Of a stretch of 64,000 nt of DNA, positions 1 through 14,554 are shown in pieces (the stretch's first letter is position 1; the number at the start of each line of letters is the position of its first letter). The position numbers and the translations under genes are program-made. The stretch is from Luscinia megarhynchos (lineage: Eukaryota; Chordata; Aves; Passeriformes; Turdidae): the NCBI GenBank assembly GCA_034336665.1, contig JAPFBE010000003.1:60059352-60123351 (forward strand), read 5' to 3'. The notes beneath the pieces are model-generated. The model made no database searches. It worked only from the letters and a program-made list of their open reading frames with translations, and was not told the DNA's origin.

Positions 1-1379
1 GCTTTTAACTGGTTTCCTTCAAGTTCTTTCCCCGGGGCATTTCCAGGCAATAAAGATTTGATCACTATTTGTTACCCCTTCTTATTAATTGGGAATTGAT
101 CTTACAAAGCCAGACCATCCGTTTGATTCTTTCAGGTAAATTTATGTTATGAATATAGTCAGTCTTTCAGTGTTTAGCAATCCTTCGACCGTGTTGGATC
201 TCAAGCCAAAATTCATAATTTAGATTTACATTGGCAGTGTACTAAGCCAGAATTCCAGATCCCAAGATTAGTATTTGAAAGAGTTGAGCTTTGATCATTA
301 GTGTAGCTTATCAGCTCAGATCTATTCACAAATGATAGACCCATGTTAGACTGGACTGGATAGATGAAGATATCCCAGACAAAGGCATCACCTTTTAGAA
401 TACAAGGAAGGTCTTCGGTTGAGCTGCAGCCCCTCTCACACTCAGAACAAATACAGTGGCATTTTCGGTATTTACAGTTCCTCTCGCTGCATTCAGGACC
501 CTGAGAGCTCTGTTTCTCTTGCTGGCTGCTGCACTTTTGGGAACAGACACAGAGGTCACTGCACAGCCACAAACCCCTTTTATCTGTGGCACTGCTTGCA
601 CCAGGCCAGCTCATCCAAGCCCTGCCCTGAGGGTGTGAGGCTGTCAGCTGACACTAAAACTGCTGTGTTTTTAGGAAAAACAGGACTGCAATTTCCAAGT
701 TAAGAACTATGAAGCAAGGTGCTGCCCACCTGCAATTTTATACTTACTGACCTTATAAACATCCATGTGACTTATAAGCATCCAAGGGCTGTGGTAGAAA
801 GGCCTGCACCTGATCCTTGGGTCTGCTGCTAGTGTGTCCTACTGATGTGCTGAATGATGGAATAGAGGGTGCATTCATTAAAGTGGCAGTAACAATACAT
901 TGGGAAGGACCACAGGCGTATTGGATATTAAGACTGGAATTAAGAAGTGATCTTGACACATTGGACAAGTGGCCTGAATTGTTAGAAGGCATTTGGACAA
1001 GGCCAGCAGGTCAATGAGCAGTCAAACATTTGCTAAAAGGAAAACCTACCAAAAGCTTTTGAACACAAAGATGCAGCATGGCATTCAAGTTCTGAGCCAC
1101 ACATTACTAGAAACTGAAAGAGTGTATAGGGGAAGTGCTGCCTTATCCTGGCTCTGGCCCTCTGGTCTGTTGTAGGCTTCTGCTGCTGGCAAATGCCAGG
1201 GAATGCTGAGATGATGATGTGCTCCATATGGGTGCTCTGATGTCTTGCTCACTAGTGCAGAGCAGAAATGATCAGCCACAGACACAGGACAGAGAACTGG
1301 GCAGAAGTTCTACAGAAGAGATCTGGGATACTAGTGGATCCAAAGCTGAACCAGAATCATGGAGTCATGGAAACGAAAC

Positions 1380-1600
1380 ATTTAATTTGGAAAAGGCCTC
1401 TGAGATCATTGAGTCAATTCATTAACCCAGCACTGCCAAGTCCACCACTAAACCATGTACTTGACTGCCACATCTACTTGTCTTTTAAATACTTCCAGGA
1501 ATGGTGACTCAACTACATTCCTGGGCAGCCTGTTCTGATGCTTGACCAGCCTTTCAGTGGGAAGAAAAAATCCTAATGTCTATTTCACCTGTTCTGAGAA
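1380..1600 (-). repeat. CR1 LINE fragment, antisense
   Basis: Read on the minus strand, this matches the 3' untranslated end of avian CR1 retrotransposons. On the + strand the recognisable landmarks in order are a GGAAAAGGCCTCTGAGATCA block, AACCCAGCACTGCCAAGTCC, CACTAAACCATGT, a CTTTTAAATACTTCCAGG block, GGCAGCCTGTTC and the final TTTCAGTGGGAAG. It is 5'-truncated, as is usual for CR1, and diverged by scattered substitutions. It has no coding capacity. Confidence 0.85.
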
Positions 1601-4600
1601 AAGCTCACACCAAATTGGAGTAGATAAGTGGTGATGTTATGTGTAAGAAACTTGTGCTGTTGTAGATATGAGGGGCTGAGCTCTGTTTGGTGGTGCTGGT
1701 ATTTCCTGGAGCACTGATTCCAGCTTTAGCAGCAGACTTTGAAAAAGGTGTGGACTGACCAGCAAAGGTTCACAAGAGCAGAGGGAATGAGTAGAAGAAT
1801 ATGAGTTAGTTTGTTTTGCTGTGAGGAAGATTTAGATTAGCCACTGGAAATGTTTTCCAGTACAGCCAATAGAGAAGCAAAGAATAGGCTGTCCATCCAG
1901 TTCTCTGTCCTGGCAGGTTTTTGAGAGTAATCTAGGAACCTGCTCGTGGGAGATCAGAAAGCATGTTAGATCTGTTATTATTGACAGATTTGGGTGTATC
2001 ACTCTGAAATTGTGGGGCTGGTTCTGCCCCACAGCCAAGGGACAGACTGCCTCTAGGTCCTTTTTAACCCTATTCATCACCAAGTGATTCTTACATGAGC
2101 TATTTGCTGTCATTTATAGCTGTTTAGAGTGGTTACACAATTAGGATAAAGTAATATCCTCAAATCCCTATTCAGAATGAACAAGAGGGTTTGGAAAAGG
2201 GACATTATGAGAGAGAAATGTTGCCCTGCATGGCAAGATGGGTCTACATGGAAATCACATGTACACAGAAGGATAAGCATTCACCTTCTGCAGTGCCCAG
2301 AGGTGTAATCCTAGTGAGTCCCTATTTTAGTCCTATTTAAATACAATGTGGTACAATCTTTTGACTCAGATTAGAGGTATGCTGCAGAAAGGGCTTCTCC
2401 CATGCCAAACCTAAAGGAAAGGTGAGCAGGGACCTAATTTCTTGTGTTGGCTGGTACTCTTGGTCCATGGGCAGTAAACCTGGATGTCTCTCTTCAGCAG
2501 AGTGGAGGTTTTAAGAGTCATTCCCACAACAACAACAAAAAAAGGGAAAAAAAATATCAGCACATGCCTGGGCAGTCCAATTGTTTTGTAAAGAATATTT
2601 AACCTCCCCAGCAGAGACAGCTCACAAGCTGGAACTGCAGGCAGGAGAAGTGTCCTCCCCAGCAAGGGCTCAGCCCCAGGGTGCCTCAGCTGGGCCAGCA
2701 GTGTGGGACCAATATCTAAAACCATGCCAGGCGTGGGATGAGCCAGACATGGGGCCGGACACAGCACAGCACAGGTGGGGAGTGAGGAATGGGGCCCGAG
2801 CACCAGCAGCTGCTGAGCACTGGGGAAGAGGGTCCCAGCAGGGCAGCTCAAGGCTCCATCCATGGAGCTGGTTTTGCTGCAACGCGAGTAAAAGGCAAAA
2901 AAAGAGCAAGGTTACAATTTCTATCCACAGGCACCATTTCAAAGTTAGTCAGTGCTTCTAAGGTAAACGTCTCTGCCCAGTTCTTCACCCTGAAGACATC
3001 TTCAGTTAACTTAGCGACCCCTGTTGAGAAGGCTCACAGACGATGCCCTCCCACGAGCTCTCTATTTTCGTGCCAGACTGAAGGCTTTCTGAATGCCTGT
3101 GCCATGTGGAAACAGCCCACTAGGTGGCAGGACGGGAGCTGGTGGATGGCAAACAGGGCTCTGCTCACCTTGGTGGGAGGCCAGAGGTTTTTCCACTGCT
3201 GTTGGTACCGCTCCCATGTCACCTGAAATGCCCCAGGACCAGCGCAAGTAAAATTCGATCTTGGGCCTGTAACTGATGCAGCCGCTCTGGGCTCCTGACC
3301 AGCTGGACGCTGCACACAGATACCATTCACTCCAGATAATTAGCATCTACTCATCGTGAGCAGGGGTCTGCTGAGTCCTTAACCATTGCAGGGGCTAATT
3401 TTGCCATGCTAAACTCACTCAGTCGCCATTTTTCAAAAAGGCATTTGCTTCGGAAATCTTATGAGGCCTGAAATTGAGTTCTGCCATTTTAATCCCTCCC
3501 TGTGTGCTTTTTAGGTCATTGTTACACAGTGTGAGCTCTCAGTCTTGTCGACAGGGAAATAACATCAGAGCACTCAGCATGTTAATGGTGTTATCCCTAG
3601 AATTCTGACACTACCAGCAGGTAACACAGTTATATTTAGAAAGCAAACTTTGCTGCAGATGCTCCAGGAAAATGGCAGGATTTAATACACATTATAAGGA
3701 AATGGGTAGATTACCTTTTTGGTCTCTCAAAGCATCACTTCAAATTACTGTAGTGGACAGCAGGCAACAGGACTAAAACATTCCATTTTGGAAAGCAGCT
3801 TCTCAAATGGCAATCCAGTAACTTGAGGTCATAACACATGTCAGCTGGAAATACAAAGCTGCTGTTGTTTTCAAAGATCTCAAGACAGACATTTATTATA
3901 TTCTGACAATAATGGTGTGTCCACTACATTCCTCCCTTCTGCAAAAATCAAAAAGGTACCTGGGTGACAAAGGATGTATTGGACACTTAGGAGGTATCTC
4001 CCACCTTCTGAGCAAATTTGAATTGCTCTGTTGTTACAGAAAGGTATGGCTGCACTGTATTCAAAAATGGGGAATTTTACAAGAAGGATGAGAGAAGAAG
4101 GTGTTTGCAGGTTCTATCCACAAACATGCTCTGGGGAAATAGGGACTGATCTGTTTATCTATCTGTGAGATGACTGATAATCTGAGGCACTTCAAGATAA
4201 GGATAGAAAAGGACCTTGAGAGTTCAGTCAGCCAATCTTCTTTCATCAGGGGGATTAGTTAGACATGCACTTCTCTGGGGAGATGTTTGCTTACCTTGTT
4301 TTTCAGATTTCCTGATGCTGGAGATTTCCATCATCCTCTGCAGAACAAATGCTTACTTGAAAAGGGAGCTTGGCCCTTCCCCTGTGAGTCTTGCAAATAT
4401 AGGATGGATCATAATCTGTATTAATGTGAATTTTGAGGTCTGTCTGATGCTCAGATCCTTATGGAGCTCAGTGTGCACCATTCTACACAGACACTTGGCT
4501 ACACAATGTATTTGTTTAAAAAACCCAACTGTATTATTTGTGAGTACTTTCATACACAATGAACCAGGGTGTTACTCACTGGTTCCTTCACTGGGTCAGT

Positions 4601-7600
4601 GGGTACATGGAAGTCTCTCTCCACAGCCATGATACTGTAGGTGGAGAGAAAAATAGAAAAAATGGAAGAACCAGCCCATCTCATGTAATACTTCAAGAGC
4701 TTTGCATAAAAAAGCAGTTTAGCTAGTGAATATAATTCAGGGCAGAGTTGCCTGAAGTGATAATAGATACTTCCATGAAAACATAAGAGCATCTCTCAGT
4801 GCTGATCACAAGACTAAACTGTTAATGAAATTTGAAGAAATAAATGGAAAATAAACCCATAAACATCCCTACCATATATCTATATACACGTGCACAGAGT
4901 AAATACACACACACAAACGTGTGTTTTGTATATAATAATTGTATGCCTGAATGTCAAGTGCCATGTGCAAGCCTGGCATCCCAGTATCAAAACGGTACAA
5001 CAAAAGTGGGACTAGTACCAAGAAGAGAGGCATGGAGCAAAATATTAATCTGGAATAGGACACACCAACTTTAAAAAGAGATATCTGGTGTGGTGGGTGT
5101 GATGGCAATCTTTGAAATCAGCAGCAGAGCTGAGAAAATTAAAAGACACCAACTATCTATTACCATCTATCACCATCTATCAGCAGACTGGAAATATGGA
5201 AATATCAAGAAAATGGTGAGATGACAAGTTCAGAAGGGTTCAAAGAAGGCTCCTTTTAATAACCTGTGTACAGTTACCCTGTGAAACTTATTGCTCAAGG
5301 ATACTGTGGATGCCAAAAGTTTGGATCATTTCAAAAGCAATTTTTAAAAATTGCAGAAAGGGCTAGCAAGCACTTCTGGCTTAGAAGGAAGCCCTACAGT
5401 CAAGGACTGCTGGAGGTCAGGAAATTTAACACTGAGACATTGCCTTCCTCTGCATAGATCTGTATGTTTTTCAGGAAGGAGTTTGGAAGATATCTCTGTA
5501 TCCTTAAATGCCCTTTATTAACTTGTTAATCATATGCAGCCTTAGGGGAGAACATTTCTAGAAACACTGAGGGGGAAAGAAAGTCATAAGGACACTAGAG
5601 AATCATCTCTGTCTGTTTCTCTGCCCTGAAATAACCCTTGCCGAACTGTGGGGCCATGCTGGGTGAGGGAGGACTGCTGCCCATTCTGCCTCACCAGCTC
5701 CCAGCTATGCCAATTACATTAGCTGCTGCCCTGAGGATTTCTCCTCGTCTGATTCCTGTGTCTTACATTTCTGACCTGGTTTTGACATTTGAAAGAGCAA
5801 GCAAAACCTTCCTCGCATGTGACAGGTGGTTTAGCTGCCACCAGCTTCCTTACTGTTTAATGACTGTGCTCAAATGCCCAGCCAAGGCAGTGTTGGATAT
5901 CCCTGAGTAAGCGAAGGATTACAGAGGTGCTGTGAGGTCAGGCTGCCTTGTTTCAGCAGTGCCAAGAAATCACATCCACCCTCTGCACTCTTTTATACAG
6001 CCTCAGGGCCCCATCTGTGTGTCTCACTTTTAAGTGGTTCTGCAGTGTGGTCTAGACCTATGTTCCTCCAGCTATGGCTCATAAGGCATTAAATCACAGC
6101 AAATTACCTGTCTGTGACATTCTGCCACACGTGAATACCTCAACTCACAAACACGTACACATGTACAAGCAAAGTGCATTGGGATGTAGAAAACATATTT
6201 ATGCACGTCCAAAGTTGTGCACAGTGCTTTAAATAACAACCACTGTGGCCATGATGCACATAGTGCCTGTTGGGTTTGGGCTCGTTTTTCCTAAAAGGTC
6301 ATGCTATCCTTCAGTTTTGAGAAGGTCAAGAGCGTGGGTGGGAGCACAGTACACACCTGTGAGACAACACAGAATTTCTGTGTCTCAAAACTGGTGCTTA
6401 CAGCCCCTCCTCCCTGGGATGGCAGCCTGTGCATAACCCTCCTGTCTCAGATTCTCCGTGCATGAAATGAGGCCAGTCATGTTTATCCACTACTGCAACG
6501 CTTCATAGAACAAATCATTACTACTCTATGGAGACAGGAAACCAGGAAGAGATCCTGCTGAAAAAATTAATACATATGGGAGCAAGTGAATGCAGAGAAA
6601 TGAGGGAGGGGTGGGGGCGTAGCTCTCAGAGTACAAAGCAAACAATTCTCCTCTGAGAACAGCATGAATATGGAAACCATGCAACAGATGCACTATGCTG
6701 AACATCAAATATATGAAAATTATTCTGATCATCTTTGTGGTGCATTTTCTCACTATTCACAGATGGGTTTGTGCTGAACATCCCAGAGAGAAGCTGCTTT
6801 TGGGGAGAGTGGATGTTGCAGACACAGAGTGAGAACGTGCAGGGTGTGATGTACTCGTGGTGCCCAGAGCTGTGCCGGGCTCCTAAACAGCACGATAGAA
6901 ATTGGCTTCCGCTTCAGAATCCCCTGGGGCAAGGCAATGGGTGAGCTCCAGCCAGGCACATAAGAGCAATGCCATGAAAACGGGGATAGTTTTTATTTCT
7001 TTCTGTTAATCTGAATTTCCTTTCCACTGCTTTGGATTTCTGGTGGTGGCCAGTACTATTTAAAGACTTGGCTTTTGTCCAAAGCCCTCAGTCACATGCT
7101 TTACACAAGAAACACAGAGAGAAAAATAGCAATTTCTCCATTAGTTTATTGAACATGTCTGCTGCTGCTGAATACAAAAGGCACCATTTCAGCTTCTGCA
7201 TGCAGTCTTGCTTATAAGCAAGCTGCTTCCCTGAGGGTCAGCTTTTCAGAAGAACAACCTGATAATTTGTGGGTGTCTTTCCTACCTGGAGTCTGACCTA
7301 GGCAGACAGAGGCTCAGAGCATGATTTTTCTTTGATTTTTTTTTCTTTTTGAGCATTTCACATGAAAAGTGCAAATATAAGGGCCGAGAATTCTGATTTT
7401 TGTAGCCCACTGATAATCAAGGACCAGCAAAATTCTTCTCATCATTTTCTTAATTTCTGATTATATTCTCCATTCCCAAACACAACCATGATGGTTGGTA
7501 GTTGTAGTGACCAAATGTGTTTCTTCATTCATAGCTTCTCTCCTGGTGTAATGCAGTCACAACAAATTATTACTTATTTCCATAGGTATGGAAACAAAAC

Positions 7601-10600
7601 TGTGGATATTCAGGATGGATAGCAAAAACCTGAGATCTTGCCATGCTAATAATTTTTCAGTGGTGCTGATGCTGAAGTTTGGTCTACAGAGACGTAAAAG
7701 GTTTGTTTTCAGAGTGTGGCATCTGGCCCAAGTTACAAAATATTAATCTTGAAAGAGAAGCATGAAAAAGGGCTGAGTTTTGGACTGACAGTGGGGAACC
7801 CCATGTTCCAGCCCTACTGGGGCTGCTCCACCTTCTAGGGTATTCGGGGCTAAGCCTGCAAGCCTGTTTTTAGGAGTCAAAGTACTTTTCTGCTTCCCAG
7901 CAGAGGCAGGATCTTTCTGTAGTGCTCAGATCTTGTTCTTGGTACTCAATTTGGATTTCCATTTTTTGGTTTCAGTCCCTTTATTCATAACACGTACATG
8001 TGGGCAGTAACAGACCACACAGAAATACCCTGAATAGTCATTGCTAACAGCTCAGAAGTGCAGTCTATGGGAGGAGATCCCTTTAAGGCCTCGAGGAAGA
8101 AGACTGAGTATTACAGAACATGTAAGAATTGCACCCTCTTTTTCAAGCCCGGTTTTCAAACACAGATTTGAACAGCATCAGGCATTGGTACAGCCTTTTT
8201 TCACAGTCAGTGCAATTTCAGTCATACTCAGAGTTCTGAAGTCCTTTATATGTTTTTGTTTATATCATTAATGTGAAGGACCCACTAGTTTAAAAACTGT
8301 AACTAAGAATAGTTATGAATTTACCAGAATGGCACAAAGAGGAGAAAGACAAACTTGTATTATCACCACAACATTTAAACAATATATTATTATCTATATA
8401 TCTATCTCAAAGATTCAAAATTATATAAAAATGCACACAATATTAACTACTGTTAGCTTATATAAATATAATTTTCATGTCAAAAATATGAAAGCTACAG
8501 ACTGTATATACTGCACATCTGGGCTTGCATATTGAACTCATGGAGAAAGTACTTTAGCCTTTTAATATGAATGTTCAGTAGACATCTGAGAGCTAAAGAC
8601 TGTTGAATACATGAGTTCTGGTTTTGCCTAGTGTGTGATGCAGTAGGAATATTGAGCTGGCTGCAGTTATATTTTTTAGTTTGCAAGACAAAAGCTGTGA
8701 TTTTTAATGCAATGTTTTATTTTCCATGCTCTGGCAAGTAACATCAAGGCTTTGTTTTGACTTAGTTCAAGCACCAACTCTTATGTTAATAGTGTATATG
8801 AAAGCAAACACTCATGTAATTGCAGAAGTGAAAGACAAAAATGAAAATAATTCTTTTTTAATACATGGTCACAGAGCGACCCCACAGAAAGGTCACACTG
8901 CCTGCTCTGGCTCCTGTCTGTGGTCAGGAAAGGTCTCTGGGAGCTGATTTTGGAACCTGGCACAAACTGGCTCTGTCATGTGCTACTTGGGGGAAAGTTC
9001 AGACGACTCAAATCTGGGCTTTAAAACAGAGTCAGCAAGAACTAAGATGCAGTTCTGACAGAGAAGATTTATTATAATCTTTTTACCTGTCCCACAGAAC
9101 TCCTGGCTGCCCTTTTGGCTGTACTTTTTAAGGTTCATGTTTGCAAGCACCTCCTCAAGTAGGAGTAAGGTTGGGAGTGGGGTGGAGAGTATCTCTATTT
9201 GTGATGTGTGTGTTCTGTGATGGAAATAGAAATCGAAATGGAAAACATTTCAGTCTGTGATCTAGAAGATTTTAAAATTGAGACGTACTGGAGCCAAGCT
9301 GAACCAACCTTTAAGTATGAATATAGCAAGCCAATCTCAGTCATCAAAAACACAGAGTGACTTCAAGTGTGCCTTGCACCATTGGTTCCTCACCCCAATG
9401 GCCACAGTCAACTTGAACTAGCAGAGCCTCTGTGGGCTCAGAGCACTGTTGGAACACACATCTTTGTATTCAGAGTGCAATACCAACTGCCAGTGTCACA
9501 GGATGTCTCTAGATGTAATGTACACCAGACAAGATAATTTGCTTCATACAGCCACATCTTTTGCACCAGCACCTGGAAGTGCTGGTGGACATGGAGCATT
9601 TTGACATTACTGTGTCTAGCCTAATATTGGAAGTTCAACCCTTGGATCAGGATAAGCAGTTGCTCTTCTTGCAAGAATATTTTGGTCTTGATTTTAATTG
9701 AAGGCTTTGCCCCCCCATTTTTACTGCAATAAAAGTTCTGGTCTGAGAACATAACAAAATAATAATTGTCCGCTCACCACCACCCTCTGAAACTAAACTG
9801 GCTTTTCAAGAATTTTCATAGTACATTGCTCACAAGGCTGAGATCAACTAAAACTTGGAGGCAAACCTGGGTCTGAGTAATCAGCTTGTAATTCATTAAC
9901 ATTTATACGGCCATTTGTTTCAGTACATTTGAAGTAAACAAAACAGGGAAAATAAAGGAGAAAGAACTGAATGTCTGTGAGAAACTCCAGGGCCTGATGC
10001 CATTGCCACCTGCCAGCAAATGGCAAATACTTTGCAAATGCCCTCTGGGGTTGCTGTTGAGAGAATGGATGGGATCAAGAATGCTGTGGCCCCCCTGAAC
10101 AATTGTTTTCCAGAGAACTGATGTATTCTGCAGTGGATTTAGAAGATTCCGTAGGAAAAACCAAACAGCTATTCAGTTGAGCTTTCTGGGTACACTGATT
10201 TTGACCAAGAATGTATTAACATAATGAAAATGCAAAAATATTGCTCATTGTTTCTAACGCAAAATGGCAAAACAAAACATCTGTGGCACTGGCAGAACAG
10301 CTTTGAGCGTAAGAGTCCCAATTCTGGTTTTCCTGCTGCAAGAACTGCTGCACTTCTGACAGCATGCCGAGAATTCATTCCTAATGCTGTCCTCCTGCAA
10401 TAGGTAAAGGAAGTTTTAAAGGTCTCACTGCGTCTGCAGCTCTGTCTCCTATTACAGTTGTTACAGGATTACAGCAAAATGCAGACTTTAAGAAAATTCT
10501 TGGAATGGTTTCTGGGCTGGCTAAGTTTAGAGGGCTTTTGGGACACAACTATCTGATACTTGAAACCTGTGAAGTCAGGTGTGTTAACTTTTACTTGGAA

Positions 10601-13600
10601 AAGACAGACACATAACTATGTGCTAACATGGTTAGATTAGCTTGGTTATAGAGCTAATTCCTTCTGCACTGGTGACGTAGGTAGTGGTTAAACCAAGATA
10701 TTTTTTGCTGATTAGAGACTTGCTGAGCTAATTGAAAGAGCTCTGTTCAGATAAACCAGATGGAGCTGCAGGAGTCTGCACACCACTTCCCCACCTAGTC
10801 TTTAACCACACAATTTAAATACCTCTACTGTGTACTAGATTGTATGGATTGAATAAGATCATCTATACTGTACATTTCATTGTTCACACTTTCACCTCTC
10901 CTATTCCTTTCAGATGCTGTATACTTACTGATCAAAGCCGTTTTGTGGGGTTCCCTTATTTCTGGCACTGCTTTTGTACTTCAAGGTTTTAGAAACAGAG
11001 AACAGCCTGTTTATAATCTCCAAAATTCAATGTTACAATGGAGTCTGCAGAGAAAATCAACATCAGAAAAAGGTGCTGTCATTTACACATTGCTGAGATA
11101 CATTTGGAAAAAGGGTTGTGTAGCTTCTATAGTTACCTCATTTTCATACACATATAATTATCTCCATTATAGAAGCCTGTCAGATATGGACTGTTATTTA
11201 AGATACAAAAAAAAAAAAAAACAGTGGATCTTTTGGAATCACATAAAATCTGGGACGTGGAAGAACTACAAGAGCTGGGCTAGTTTCCTGTAAAATTTAA
11301 AGATATTACAAATCCACAAAATTTAACTCCATCCAGGGGGAAGTACATAATCTATTGCTACATCCTGTGCTCCAAGCAGCCTGGAAAGATGGCCATGCTG
11401 GGTATCCTGAGGTATGACTGCATAGTGCTGTGACTTTCCAGGATCCTGTAACACCTCCTCCAGGAAGTGGAGGCAATCACTCAATCCCCAGACACCTTCC
11501 TTAGAACATTTCTTCTCTCAGAAGCCTGGAAGTGTCAGAAGTAGCTTTCACCTGTAGTGCTTTCCTCTGGAACAAGCTAACTAGATGTCTTAGTCCTCAC
11601 GGCAACTACCACTGAACTGGCAAACCATCTGTTTTCAAAGCATCACTTATTCTTTCCACTTACAAAACCCCCTTTTGCCATTTCAGGCAGTCTAGCATCA
11701 GTAGAACCTTCTGCACAATTTATACAGGCCTGTTCTCCTCATATCTCTTGTCTCAATGTTCATTTGCACTATCTCCTCTTGTTCATCTTTGTTACTCTTA
11801 ATTGCTTTTTTGTCTCTCTTCTCCTCTCATCTTGCTGGTTTTGTATTTGAAATGAAAAGCAAGGAAGTCTGTAGGCTGCTTCTTTGATTAGGCAGGACTG
11901 GATTCCCCATGGCCTTAGAGCTGAAACAAGGCCAACCAATTTGGCATGAATTAGACTTTGCATTTTTAGCTGTGTTGTAGGAGGCTATGCAAAGTTCTTT
12001 GATGAGGTTTTACACATGATCCAGCTGGCAGCCTGCAGGCTGCAAGGTGGCTCTGCCTTGCCTCTGTTCTCCTGCCTTGAGAGTCAGAAAAAATTGTTAG
12101 CACACTGTGTGAAGTCGAGGCATTAATGCCATGTCCTGTTCTTACTGCAAGCCAGACAGAAGGCCAGAGGTATTAGCATAAGGTGTTAAAGGCAGGATGC
12201 ATACTGTGACCCCTCAAGAGTTTTTGCCCTGACAAGTACTTGTGGTTAAGTCCTGTGAGATGTTGAGCCAGTCTAATATTTCAATGCTTCCAACAGGATG
12301 AACCCACTTTAAGTCATGCACGGCTGCTTCTTCTGTTGTGCTGGTGCTGCTGCCAGCGTGAAGCCAGCTCAGCTCCATCAGCTGGCAGAAGCCTGGGGTT
12401 CAGTGGGTGCATTCTGTAATTAGTGAGTTGAACCCACTTGTGAGTAAGGGGGGAGCAATCACCGGCCTAAGCAAAGGGCCAGAACTGTGTCTGGGAATGA
12501 GAGGGGAATACGGGAACATAAGGGAGCATCTACCTTTTTGGCACTGAGCTGCTACATCAGTGCTGCCTTGTTGCAGAACAAAGACCCTTTTTACAGCTGT
12601 GGCACACATCACTCTGTTCCCTGGTGCTGCCTCCTGAGGCATGAGTGTGACCAAAAGCTGGCATCCACTGAACCAAGTGTAGGGAAGGATAACTGTGCTA
12701 AACAGGGGGACATGAGCATGTCAGCTGCTGTGTTCCATGGAAACCCAGGATGTCTATCACTGTAGTCTGCTTCCTCAGCCTCTGGAAGACAGTTGTTTTC
12801 CCATTCTGCCCGGCTTTGTTACTAGAAGCAGTGGAGATGTGAGTACTCATGACTGCCGCTGTGCAGCATCAGCAAGGAATCCCACTGCACATTAAAAGTC
12901 CTGAGTGACTTGTTCAGGATGTGGGTTTTGTGACAGACAACTACCACAAGGACAAAATCCTACAGCTGTTTTTCCCTGCTGTGCAGAATAACCTGTCTTG
13001 CTCAAGGTTAACGGCAATCAGCTCATCTCAGCCAAACACTGTGTTAGTTCTTGTGTTGTCATATCGTGGATCAGCATGCCTGCAAAGCAGGAGAATACTT
13101 CTTCAGAAAGCATCCTGCCTTTTCAGAACTTTTTATTTTAAAAAGTTATTTAAATGCTTAATTTGACAAAATTTTATAAAGTACATTTTAAATTTAAAAG
13201 GAAAGAAATGGTATTCAGATGCTGATAGCAAAAGCTAGGTTACCCAAAGCCAGACTGGGGTTAGCAGAAGAAAAGTTGTATTTGGGTAATGATTTAATGC
13301 AAGGCATTCTGTAAACACTAGAGGAAAAACATCAAAACTTGAGGATCAGGAAAGTGAACAGTGAGGCTCAATTAAGAAGTAATAGCACTGAAAGCTTGAA
13401 ATTTTCCTACATAGGCCGTTCTGTGTCCTGATCAATCTAAATCCTGCACTGTGAAGGACATGGCTTGGGGTCACCTTCCAGCACATCTCCCGGATCATTA
13501 TCTTGTTTGAATCACATTTCTTTTACTGTAGAACTACTTCAATTGCAACTCTGCTTTCACAGGATAGTCTAGTGCAAATATGTATTTCTGCCAGCAGTCG

Positions 13601-14554
13601 CTTCCACAGGTATGTTTCCCTGAACAGACACTGCCTAGTATCCCTGGATATTGAGTACTGCCAGCAAGGAGTGTACTGAAAGTGGCAGAAAACATACCGT
13701 ATGTGAGAAGTTATTTGGTGTCACATCAATCTCTCTGTCATTCATTCAATGTTGAATCATCTCCCTTGTGGAAAAGGCTAGGCTGTTTATTACACCGTAT
13801 TCTGTCAGGTTTTCAGTAGGACATAAAAAAAATATTTGCTTTTCCATGTGTTGCCTCTACTGGCATTTAAATTGGCATTGTTTCTTCCAGTTGCTACTTG
13901 TTTAGTGCAATGCAATGTTGGACAAAAGCCTCTGTGAAGCAACTGTGACTGATCTTTATTTAGCAAGGATCTGGAGGATCACCTGTTGAGGTTGGAAAGT
14001 ATTTTGTGATACTATAGTGCCTTCCTGTCTGAGCAACTTTAGCATCTTTTCATTTGCTCATTCAAATAACATCAAGCCCAACACTGTGACGTACATAGGA
14101 GTTATTATCTCTGTACGGAGTCTCAGAAAAGAAGACAAAACAATTTCCCAGGATCTGCTGCAAGATTGCAACACTTTCAGAAAATGTTGTTTGGTTTACA
14201 AGTTTACATTCACTAGAACTGCCTTTGCTGGAACCTTACGTTGTGTGACTCTCATCCACTCAAAACCTGGAACTGCCCTCTGTCCCTTCACCTTTTACCC
14301 ACTAAAAACAAATAACATGACCCTTTTATATCCACAAAACAATGACACAGTAAAGACCTTTGGCTCCTGCCAATGCCCAAATCAGATTATAAAGAAAAAT
14401 ATTAATTAAAAACAAGACTACAAAATAACGTTTATTGTTACTCCTGTTTTCACCTTCCTTTCTCCTTGACCTCTGCACAGTAGATTCTGTTACTAAGTTA
14501 TAAACTTCAGTTGTATTGCCATTGTACATGACATATGGTAGCAACTGGAAGAGG

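Noticed and set aside
10880..11293. 137-codon + strand open frame with a hydrophobic start
   Set aside because: AT-rich, contains a poly-A tract translated as poly-Lys, has no known domain and no splice-linked continuation.
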